This document shows, piece after piece, positions 1-5,911 of a stretch of 24,603 nucleotides of DNA. The notes under the pieces are model-generated. The model saw only the letters and a program-made list of their open reading frames with translations. It was not told the origin of the DNA and searched no databases. The position numbers were made by a program, and so were the translations under genes. The DNA comes from Candidatus Nanoarchaeia archaeon (GTDB lineage: Archaea; Nanoarchaeota; Nanoarchaeia; SCGC-AAA011-G17; JAFCDX01), in NCBI GenBank assembly GCA_028717785.1, contig JAQUND010000022.1, positions 1 through 24,603 of the forward strand. The letters are read 5' to 3'. Within the stretch, counting starts at the first letter, position 1; the number at the start of each line of letters is the position of its first letter.

Positions 1-399
1 GAAGATAATCTTTATTCTATAAGAAATATGCATCCAAATGCAATACGTGGAATGTTATCTGCTATTGCAATTGATTTTCAAATACCTATAATTTATACAA
101 GAAATGTTAATGATACTGTTGCTTTAATTGAATCTATACTAAATAGATTAGAAAAAGGAAAAATGACTATTTCTTTACTTAAAAAAAGAAAACCTTTAAC
201 ACTAAAAGAAAGACAAGAATTAGTTATAGAAAGTTTTCCTGGAATTGGACCAACACTAGCTAAATCTTTATTAAAAGAATTTAAAACTATTAAAAATATA
301 ATTAATTCTGAAGAAAAAGTTTTACAAAAAGTTGATAAACTTGGACCTAAAAAATCAACTGAAATAAAAAAAGTTATTGATGAAGAATATAAAGATTAA
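1..399 (+). CDS. hef: Hef/XPF-family (ERCC4-type) structure-specific nuclease, C-terminal part, truncated by window edge
   Basis: The reading frame is open from base 1, so the gene starts upstream of the window; 132 residues are visible. They hold the end of an ERCC4/XPF nuclease domain (RNMHPNAIRG, then SAIAIDF and PIIYTRN, which I recognise from archaeal Hef and XPF proteins). A linker and a tandem helix-hairpin-helix domain follow (FPGIGPTLAKSLL and VDKLGPKKSTEIKK). Proteins of this family cut branched or fork DNA during repair and restart of stalled forks, with the HhH pair binding DNA and dimerising. The catalytic GDxxxERKxxxD motif should lie just upstream and cannot be seen, nor can I tell whether a helicase half is present (Hef) or absent (short XPF form). 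The last 4 nt overlap the convergent thpR gene. Confidence 0.87.
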   Translation, partial: EDNLYSIRNMHPNAIRGMLSAIAIDFQIPIIYTRNVNDTVALIESILNRLEKGKMTISLLKKRKPLTLKERQELVIESFPGIGPTLAKSLLKEFKTIKNIINSEEKVLQKVDKLGPKKSTEIKKVIDEEYKD

Positions 400-935
400 T
401 CTAATTTATATTTCTCAATTAGAGTATAAATTGGTCCTTCTTTTGTTAGTGTACTTTTAAACAAACCAAATTCATCAATATTAAATTTTAAACTTTCAAC
501 ACTAATCTTTTTTAATTCATTATCAAATGTTTCTTTATTTTTTATTGATTTAATCCTTCCTAATGTTATATGAGAAGTAAATTCTTGACTACCTGAAAAT
601 AAATCTAATAATTTTTCATCTATTTCTTGTTGTAATTTCCTTAGTAAATCATCAGAATCTAAACCAACCCAAATAACTCTTGGATTTCTAGAATTAGGAA
701 ATATTCCTTTATCAATTAAAGATATTTTAAAAGAATCGAATTTAATTTTACTTAATCTTGCTTTTAATTCTTCAAGTTGAGATTCAGAAGCATTTGGAAT
801 AAACTTTAGAGTAATATGTAAATTTTTCTTTGAAACTAAAGAAAATTTAGCCGGTAATTTAACAAGTTCTTTTTCTAAATCATATAAATAATCTTTTACT
901 TCCTTTGGTAATGGAATTGCTATGAATAATCTCAT
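396..935 (-). CDS. thpR: RNA 2',3'-cyclic phosphodiesterase (2H family, LigT/ThpR)
   Basis: This 179-residue protein carries both HxT/S motifs that define the 2H phosphoesterase fold: H40-I-T42 in NLHITLKF and H122-I-T124 in SHITLGR. The N-terminus MRLFIAIPLP is typical of the LigT/ThpR branch, and the length fits the family (about 180). Family members hydrolyse 2',3'-cyclic phosphates to 2'-phosphates and can ligate RNA halves in vitro; the in vivo role in archaea is unsettled, with tRNA half or cyclic phosphate metabolism most often proposed. It is the last gene of the tyrS-speB-thpR operon: its ATG overlaps the speB stop by 4 nt, so translation is probably coupled. Its 3' end meets the nuclease gene tail to tail with a 4-nt overlap. 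Confidence 0.92.
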   Translation of the reverse strand: MRLFIAIPLPKEVKDYLYDLEKELVKLPAKFSLVSKKNLHITLKFIPNASESQLEELKARLSKIKFDSFKISLIDKGIFPNSRNPRVIWVGLDSDDLLRKLQQEIDEKLLDLFSGSQEFTSHITLGRIKSIKNKETFDNELKKISVESLKFNIDEFGLFKSTLTKEGPIYTLIEKYKLD

Positions 936-1702
936 CTTATTAATTCTTTAACTAATTTAGCACCTAATTTAACAGTCATATTATTAAGATCTTTTTTAGG
1001 ATTTATCTCAACTATATCTACTCTTTTCAAATTTTTTAATAATCTTATTCTTTGTATAAAATAAATTAAATCTCTACTTGATAACCCTCCAACTTCTAAA
1101 TAACCTGTACCTGGAGCAAAAGCAGGATCAACAACATCAATATCTAAACTTAAATACAAAGTTTTAAAATTAATTGCAATTTCCATGATATTATTGCAAG
1201 CATTTTCTATATTATCTTCAATCTTACTCATATTAAAATATTTAATATTATTTTCTTTAATAAATTCTAATTCTTTAGGATCAAAATTTCTACAACCAAC
1301 TAAAATAACATTTTCTTTTTTAACAATATTATCTTTAATTAAACTAGCTAACCAATCTTCATGAGTTGGAATACTAAAATTTTCAGTTTTATAACAATCA
1401 GGATGAGCATCAAAACTAATTATTCCTATTTCTCCTTTTTTTGCTAATCCTTTTGCTAAAGAATAAGTTATACTATGATCTCCACCAATAAAAATATCAC
1501 CAGAAGCATTTTCTATATTTTTATTAGTCTCTTCTAAATTACCTTTAACAATTTTAACTTCATTTACAGTAAATATTTTATTTATTCCATCTTCTCTAGA
1601 CCAAGTATTATCTAATTCTTCTATTACTTGATCTGGAGCTTCTTCACAACCAAGATTTGCCTTTAAACAACCTTGAGAACTTTTTACTTTAGTTATAATC
1701 AT
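932..1702 (-). CDS. speB: Agmatinase/arginase family ureohydrolase
   Basis: The 256-residue protein has the complete binuclear Mn centre of ureohydrolases: H76 in GGDHS, D98/H100/D102 in SFDAHPD, and D187/D189 in SLDIDVVDP, followed by the usual AFAPGTGYLEVGG stretch. H114 sits where the family has its conserved second-shell histidine. The family splits a guanidino group to urea; in archaea the usual annotation is agmatinase (agmatine to putrescine), which would feed polyamine synthesis. Substrate choice between agmatine, arginine and other guanidino compounds cannot be read from these motifs. It overlaps tyrS upstream and thpR downstream by 4 nt each, so it is the middle gene of a translationally coupled operon. 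No other polyamine gene is in the window. Confidence 0.88.
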   Translation of the reverse strand: MIITKVKSSQGCLKANLGCEEAPDQVIEELDNTWSREDGINKIFTVNEVKIVKGNLEETNKNIENASGDIFIGGDHSITYSLAKGLAKKGEIGIISFDAHPDCYKTENFSIPTHEDWLASLIKDNIVKKENVILVGCRNFDPKELEFIKENNIKYFNMSKIEDNIENACNNIMEIAINFKTLYLSLDIDVVDPAFAPGTGYLEVGGLSSRDLIYFIQRIRLLKNLKRVDIVEINPKKDLNNMTVKLGAKLVKELIR

Positions 1703-2712
1703 TTTTCTGAATATGCTTCTTCTAGTATTTTTTTATTTTTAGCATTATCAAATTTTTTTCTTATGGGATTAAGAAGTAAATTTATTTCTTTAGCTAAAGA
1801 ATTCTTTAAATCTTGTGGATGTAATTTCTTATCTACAAAATCTTTTTCTAAATCTTCATAAGTTTTGTAAATAACATCTCCACCAAATTTCTTATCTCTA
1901 TTAATAGTAAACTTTTCTTTTATAGGAAATACAACATATTTTACAAAAGCTAAAACACCATTATTCTCAACAACTCCAATAGGACAAAAAGCATTTTTTA
2001 ATTTATCACTAACGGTTTTTTCATCATCTATTAAATCAACTTTTGATTCTTTTATAGATGAACTCATTTTTCCACCTTCACTTAATCCTGGAATTAAAGG
2101 AGTCATTACTTCTACTCTTGCCTTATACCCCATTTTAGGTAAATACTCTCTTGCGAACATTAAAATTTTTCTTTGATCAATTCCACCATATTGTACATCA
2201 ACTTCTAAATACTGTTCATCTAAAGACTGCATTATAGGATAAATTAAACCAGATAATTTTGGATTATCTCCAAATTTAACAACTTCTGATGCTGCTCTTT
2301 TACAATCATTTACAGAAGTTAAAGTTGACATTTTTAAAATATCAAAAACATAATCATCTTTTAATTGAAAATCTGATCCTCTAATCATTTCAAAATTTTT
2401 TAAATCTACACCAATGGATTCAAACATAGCAGGTATAACAATTTTATAATATTCGTATCTTTTTTCTAATAAACTCCAAGGAGTATTATCTAAAGCCCCA
2501 TGAATATCAGCTAATAATAGTTTAACTTTAAATCCTGCTTTAATAAAATCTGCTAATTTCAAAACCCAAACATAATAACCAATATGTGGTCTTCCAGTTA
2601 TTGAAGTTCCTAAATAAACAGTTGGATTTTTTTTATTTTTTAGTAATTCCTTTAGTTCACTCTCTTCTATAATCTCTTGAGTATTCCTTTTTATTAACTC
2701 GAATCTATCCAT
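1699..2712 (-). CDS. tyrS: Tyrosyl-tRNA synthetase, archaeal type
   Basis: Class I aminoacyl-tRNA synthetase that charges tRNA-Tyr. The Rossmann fold begins with VYLGTSITGRPHIGYY: PHIG (42-45) is the HIGH motif and Y33 matches the tyrosine-binding Tyr of the Methanocaldococcus enzyme. YPIMQSLD (158-165) supplies the Tyr, Gln and Asp that contact the substrate, and GGKMSSS (213-219) is the KMSKS loop. The C-terminus, with FGGDVIYKTYEDLEKDF and LHPQDLK, follows the archaeal/eukaryotic TyrRS pattern and not that of TrpRS. Length 337 is close to the usual 305-340. The TATA box at 2732-2741 lies about 25 bp before the ATG, implying a leaderless mRNA. It is the first gene of the tyrS-speB-thpR operon. 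Confidence 0.95.
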   Translation of the reverse strand: MDRFELIKRNTQEIIEESELKELLKNKKNPTVYLGTSITGRPHIGYYVWVLKLADFIKAGFKVKLLLADIHGALDNTPWSLLEKRYEYYKIVIPAMFESIGVDLKNFEMIRGSDFQLKDDYVFDILKMSTLTSVNDCKRAASEVVKFGDNPKLSGLIYPIMQSLDEQYLEVDVQYGGIDQRKILMFAREYLPKMGYKARVEVMTPLIPGLSEGGKMSSSIKESKVDLIDDEKTVSDKLKNAFCPIGVVENNGVLAFVKYVVFPIKEKFTINRDKKFGGDVIYKTYEDLEKDFVDKKLHPQDLKNSLAKEINLLLNPIRKKFDNAKNKKILEEAYSEK

Positions 2713-2731
2713 AAAAAACTAAGCTTTATTC

Positions 2732-2741
2732 AAAATATAAA
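2732..2741 (-). promoter_or_regulatory. TATA box for the tyrS-speB-thpR operon
   Basis: On the minus strand this reads TTTATATTTT, centred about 25 bp upstream of the tyrS ATG. That is the usual archaeal TATA-to-TSS distance, so the transcript probably starts at or next to the start codon. Confidence 0.6.
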
Positions 2742-2766
2742 GGTTTTGATGTGAATAAATATAAAT

Positions 2767-3069
2767 TTACTTCAAATTATACTTTGTTGTAAACTCTCTA
2801 AATTGAGGTATATCCTCTAATCTATTATATTTAAGACAATAAGGAATTTTCTTTCCATCTTCAATAAAGCTTATCCTAGATCCTACTTCACAACAATGAT
2901 TGTAATAATTTTCTATTTCTAAAACTTCTTCTAAGGCTATTTTTGCAGTTTCTTTATCTTCAAATGGTCCAAAACTCCAAGTAGAAGAATTAATATAATA
3001 TCCATCATTTTTTTTATTAATCCAATTTAATAAGGGACTTTCTAAACACTGATTCATTTTTAATTTCAT
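2767..3069 (-). CDS. Small protein of unknown function (100 aa)
   Basis: I do not recognise a family. The 100-residue product is soluble-looking, with no signal peptide or membrane segment. It has aromatic residues and several cysteines (C8, the pair C58-C59 in NHCCEVG, and C77 in PYCLKY) but no regular metal-binding spacing. A middle segment, EDKETAKIALEEVLEIENYY, reads as a single helix. Both M1 and M5 could start translation. M1 is preferred because a TATA-like element at 3090-3098 lies 25 bp upstream, which places the TSS at the first ATG. It runs in the same direction as tyrS but has its own promoter, and tyrS has another behind it, so it is probably monocistronic. Confidence 0.6.
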   Translation of the reverse strand: MKLKMNQCLESPLLNWINKKNDGYYINSSTWSFGPFEDKETAKIALEEVLEIENYYNHCCEVGSRISFIEDGKKIPYCLKYNRLEDIPQFREFTTKYNLK

Positions 3070-3089
3070 ATTAAATATTCGCTATTCAT

Positions 3090-3098
3090 ATTTATAAA
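3090..3098 (-). promoter_or_regulatory. TATA box for the 100-aa gene
   Basis: The minus strand reads TTTATAAAT, centred about 25 bp before the ATG at 3069; this suggests a leaderless transcript. Confidence 0.55.
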
Positions 3099-3109
3099 CA
3101 TTTCTATTG

Positions 3110-3129
3110 ATACTTCTTAAAAGTAGTAT
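3110..3129. promoter_or_regulatory. 20-bp imperfect palindrome in a divergent promoter region (possible operator)
   Basis: Arms ATACTTCTT and AAGTAGTAT flank a central AA and are inverted copies with one mismatched pair. The element lies just upstream of the minus-strand TATA box at 3090-3098 and between two divergent genes, a usual place for an operator. In DNA this AT-rich a chance palindrome is possible. Confidence 0.3.
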
Positions 3130-3200
3130 ATATTATATAAAAGATCATGATGTAAATTTTATTTCATAATTTAATATAATAATAAAAAACTATAAATCAA

Positions 3201-3208
3201 TATAAAAT
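3201..3208 (+). promoter_or_regulatory. TATA box for the OB-fold/TctA pair
   Basis: TATAAAAT lies about 23 bp upstream of the ATG at 3227. A second similar element (TATAAATC, 3191-3198) lies just before it. Confidence 0.5.
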
Positions 3209-3226
3209 GCATATCTATTTGATTTT

Positions 3227-3574
3227 ATGGAAAACAACCAATTATTCAATCTTTCTCTAGTTGTTTCTATTTTTGGAATATTCTGTTTATTATTATTAGC
3301 TGAAAATTTAGAATTAAAAGAAACTCCAATAAAAGATATTAATTACAAATTAATGGATCAAAGAGTTAAAACTTCTGGTTATATTGATAGAATATTTGAA
3401 ACAAAAGGACTTTATTTATTAGATTTAAAAAATAATTCTAGTAAAATAACTGTTTTAATTTTTAAAAAAGAAAATATTACTTTATTAAAAAATTCTTATG
3501 TTTCTGTTGAAGGAACTGTAACTGAATACAAAAATCAAACCGAAATTATAGCAAAAAAGGTATTACTAAAATGA
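3227..3574 (+). CDS. Membrane-anchored OB-fold protein
   Basis: The 115-residue protein has one hydrophobic segment near the N-terminus (about residues 8-25, SLVVSIFGIFCLLLL), which could be an uncleaved anchor or a signal peptide. The rest is a small beta-rich domain (about 40-113). Alternating strands such as VKTSGYIDRI, GLYLLDLKN, KITVLIF, YVSVEGTVTEY and EIIAKKVLL match the tRNA_anti-like OB-fold seen in many small archaeal proteins. Whether it binds nucleic acid, another ligand or its membrane partner is not known. Its last 4 nt overlap the start of the TctA-family gene (ATGA), so the two are almost certainly co-translated, suggesting a functional pair at the membrane. Confidence 0.7.
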   Translation: MENNQLFNLSLVVSIFGIFCLLLLAENLELKETPIKDINYKLMDQRVKTSGYIDRIFETKGLYLLDLKNNSSKITVLIFKKENITLLKNSYVSVEGTVTEYKNQTEIIAKKVLLK

Positions 3575-4764
3575 TAGAAATTTATATTGCAATTTTACTA
3601 GGTTGTATTGCTGGAACTATAACAGGCATTACTCCAGGAGTTCATTTAAATTTAGTAAGTGTACTAATAATTTCCAGTGCTTCTTATTTACTTTCACTAA
3701 CAAGTGCAACTGCAATTGGAGTTTTTATTATTGCAATGTCTATTTTACATACATTCACAAATGCAATCCCTTCAATTTTTCTTGGTGCCCCAGAAGAATC
3801 AACTGCACTAGCAGTTTTACCTGGACATTCTTTATTATTACAAGGTCGTGGATACGAAGCCGTTAAACTAACTTTAATTGGAGGATTATTTGGATTAATG
3901 ACTGTAATTTTATTACTTCCATTACTAATTATATTTATTCCTTTAGTTTATTCATCAATAGAAAACTATATTGTTTTTATTCTAATATTTATTTCAATTT
4001 ATTTAATATTTAGAGATAAATTAAAATTTTGGGCTTTTGTTATTTTTACAATCGCAGGTATTCTTGGAATAGTAACTTTAAATTTACCAATAAAAAATCC
4101 TTTATTTCCTTTATTATCAGGATTATTCGGAACAAGTGGATTATTATTAAGTATTAAAGATAAAGTAAATATTCCAAAACAAGAAATAAAATCAGATATT
4201 TTAACAAAAAAAGAATTAACAAAATCTATTTCTTCAGGTGTTATTGCAAGTATTTTAGTTGGTTTACTCCCAGGAGTTGGATCTGGACAAGCAGCAATTG
4301 TTGCTTCATCATTTTCAAAAGAATGGTCAAAAAGATCTTGGTTAATTTTAGTTGGTTCTATTGATACTATAACTATGTTTCTTTCAATTGTAGGATATTA
4401 TACAATTCAAAAAGCAAGAAGTGGTTCTATTGTTGCAGTATCAAAAATAATGAAAGATTTTACTTTAAATGATTTAATTTTATTTGTTGGAGTTTCATTA
4501 ATAGTTGCTTTCTTTGCAGTTTTAATTACCTTAACAATTGCGAAATTTGCATCAACTATAATGACAAAAATAAATTATCAAATAACTTGTATTTCAATTA
4601 TATTATTAATTGTTATTTTATCTTTTGTTTTAACAGGATTTATTGGATTTTTAATTTTACTAGTTTCTACTTTTATTGGGTTATTACCTGCTTTAAAAGG
4701 TGTTGGAAGAACTCATTTAATGGGATGTTTAATTTTACCTGTAATATTATATTTTATTCTATAA
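3571..4764 (+). CDS. TctA/DUF112 family polytopic membrane transporter (COG1784-like)
   Basis: This is a 397-residue, strongly hydrophobic protein with about ten or more membrane segments. Two related signature loops mark it as TctA family: GITPGVHLN (19-27) with FLGAPEEST (70-78) and LPGH (83-86) in the first half, and LLPGVGSGQAA (232-242) in the second. The paired PGV loops suggest an inverted internal duplication. Bacterial TctA is the large membrane subunit of tripartite tricarboxylate transporters and works with TctB and a periplasmic TctC. Neither partner is visible here, as is usual for the archaeal branch, whose substrate is unknown. The gene overlaps the upstream OB-fold gene by 4 nt. 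It ends one base before the convergent gene at 4766-5194. Confidence 0.85.
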   Translation: MIEIYIAILLGCIAGTITGITPGVHLNLVSVLIISSASYLLSLTSATAIGVFIIAMSILHTFTNAIPSIFLGAPEESTALAVLPGHSLLLQGRGYEAVKLTLIGGLFGLMTVILLLPLLIIFIPLVYSSIENYIVFILIFISIYLIFRDKLKFWAFVIFTIAGILGIVTLNLPIKNPLFPLLSGLFGTSGLLLSIKDKVNIPKQEIKSDILTKKELTKSISSGVIASILVGLLPGVGSGQAAIVASSFSKEWSKRSWLILVGSIDTITMFLSIVGYYTIQKARSGSIVAVSKIMKDFTLNDLILFVGVSLIVAFFAVLITLTIAKFASTIMTKINYQITCISIILLIVILSFVLTGFIGFLILLVSTFIGLLPALKGVGRTHLMGCLILPVILYFIL

Positions 4765-4765
4765 A

Positions 4766-5194
4766 TTATGCTGCTAAATAAGAAGATCCAGAATAATATT
4801 GATCTTGATGATAACTTATTTCTCTACTTAAATTAACACAAAATTCACTTAATGTTTTTCTTTTTTCACCAGATAAATTTTGAATATTTCTTAAATCTTT
4901 TGCTACTAAATTAACTTGTAATACTAAATCATCTTTAGATTTACCTTTCCAGTATTCTTCAAACTCTTTTCTCCCTGATATTGCATAACCCAAAATAACT
5001 GAATTATCTAAACGGTTTATTTCGGGATCTTCTCCTAAAGTTATTCTATTAAGTAACTCTGATAAATATTCTGTTGAACTTTCATCATTACATACTTCTG
5101 GATAAATATCTAAATCTATTGCAGCACAACTTGCCAAAGAACTTAAAAGATTATTTCTAAGATCAAATTTTGGAATTTCTTTTTTATAATCCAT
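4766..5194 (-). CDS. Unknown helical protein (142 aa)
   Basis: No family recognised. The 142-residue product is acidic and looks largely alpha-helical, without signal peptide or membrane helices. Cysteines C23, C35 and one near residue 118 are not in a metal-binding pattern. The stretch LSELLNRITLGEDPEINRLDNSVILGYAI has the look of a packed helical domain. The C-terminus ends in SYHQDQYYSGSSYLAA, probably flexible. It converges on the TctA gene (1-nt gap) and diverges from the unknown gene at 5327 across an AT-only repeat region that would contain its promoter. It may be lineage-specific. Confidence 0.55.
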   Translation of the reverse strand: MDYKKEIPKFDLRNNLLSSLASCAAIDLDIYPEVCNDESSTEYLSELLNRITLGEDPEINRLDNSVILGYAISGRKEFEEYWKGKSKDDLVLQVNLVAKDLRNIQNLSGEKRKTLSEFCVNLSREISYHQDQYYSGSSYLAA

Positions 5195-5204
5195 AAAATA
5201 ATAT

Positions 5205-5234
5205 AATTAATTTAATTTAATTAATTTAATTTAA
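5205..5234. repeat. 14-bp tandem duplication in a divergent promoter region
   Basis: AATTAATTTAATTT occurs twice head to tail (5205-5218 and 5219-5232), followed by AA. The stretch contains only A and T and lies 10-40 bp before the start of the minus-strand gene at 5194, overlapping the expected TATA position. It could have arisen by replication slippage. Confidence 0.5.
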
Positions 5235-5297
5235 ATAATTATATATCCTTTAAAAGTTATTTTATATAATTGTTTGTAAAATAAGTAGTAATAAAAG

Positions 5298-5309
5298 TAT
5301 TTAAATACC
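5298..5309 (+). promoter_or_regulatory. TATA box within palindrome for the 5327 gene
   Basis: GTATTTAAATAC, a perfect 12-bp palindrome, is centred about 24 bp upstream of the ATG at 5327. Its TTTAAATA core fits an archaeal TATA box. Confidence 0.5.
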
Positions 5310-5326
5310 AAATTTACAATAAAAAT

Positions 5327-5689
5327 ATGACAAAAGCAAAAACAGCAGTTAAAAATATAGAAAATATTTTACTATTATCAGAAGAACTTAAACCTAATTT
5401 ATTAGTACTATTAAAAGAATTAGGGGAAAAATCTATTAAAAAAGCAATATTTGAAAGAAATAGTCATAATAAAAATTTAAAGAAATATAGATATTACTTG
5501 CGTAGAGAAGGGGTTCTTAGAGAAAATATAAATATTATTCCTGGAAGTCTTAGTCTAGATGCATATGAAGAACCTTCTTCAAAGTATCCTATAAGTTATG
5601 AACTGTTTATGAACGAATTAAATATGATTGAAATGATTCAACTTGGAAAAAATTTGAATGAAATTTATGATTCAACAAATAAAAAATAA
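5327..5689 (+). CDS. Unknown small basic protein (120 aa)
   Basis: I do not recognise a family. The N-terminal half is rich in lysine and leucine and helical (ILLLSEELKPNLLVLLKEL, then KKAIFERNSHNKNLKKYRYYLRREG). The spacing loosely suggests a small DNA- or RNA-binding domain, but no defined helix-turn-helix can be claimed. The C-terminal half (SYELFMNELNMIEMIQLGKNLNEIYD) is another helix pair. The ATG is supported by a TATA palindrome 24 bp upstream. The stop is immediately next to the stop of the convergent DUF1653 gene (5689/5690). Confidence 0.55.
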   Translation: MTKAKTAVKNIENILLLSEELKPNLLVLLKELGEKSIKKAIFERNSHNKNLKKYRYYLRREGVLRENINIIPGSLSLDAYEEPSSKYPISYELFMNELNMIEMIQLGKNLNEIYDSTNKK

Positions 5690-5911
5690 TTATTCTATAA
5701 ATTTAAATCTTGGAACTTCTTTTCCATCAATAACAACCTTTTCTAAAAACATTTCTAATGGCCTAATCCAAATATGATTTTTTCCAAATTTAGGATGATC
5801 ATACAATGCTTTGTAAATAACATACTCTTCTAGTGTTTCTGTATGTGTTCCTACAAAAAGAACTTCATAAAAATTTCCTTTATAATGTTGATATTTTCCT
5901 AACCGAACCAT
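5690..5911 (-). CDS. DUF1653 family protein
   Basis: The 73-residue protein matches the DUF1653 pattern throughout: a GKYQHYKGNFYEVL opening, HTETLEEYVIYKALY in the middle, then IWIRPLEMFLEKV and a VPRFKFI ending. The family is widespread in bacteria and archaea as a single small beta-rich domain, and its function is not established. The start ATG lies inside the last codons of polC (13-nt overlap), so it is probably transcribed and translated with the polymerase operon. This gives three overlapping genes in the order polB, polC, DUF1653. Its stop abuts that of the convergent gene at 5327-5689. Confidence 0.85.
   Translation of the reverse strand: MVRLGKYQHYKGNFYEVLFVGTHTETLEEYVIYKALYDHPKFGKNHIWIRPLEMFLEKVVIDGKEVPRFKFIE

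Noticed and set aside
3603..3866. 87-codon frame inside the TctA-family gene
   Set aside because: It is the shifted frame of a clear transporter gene and has a Cys/Tyr/Asn-rich composition typical of a shadow frame.
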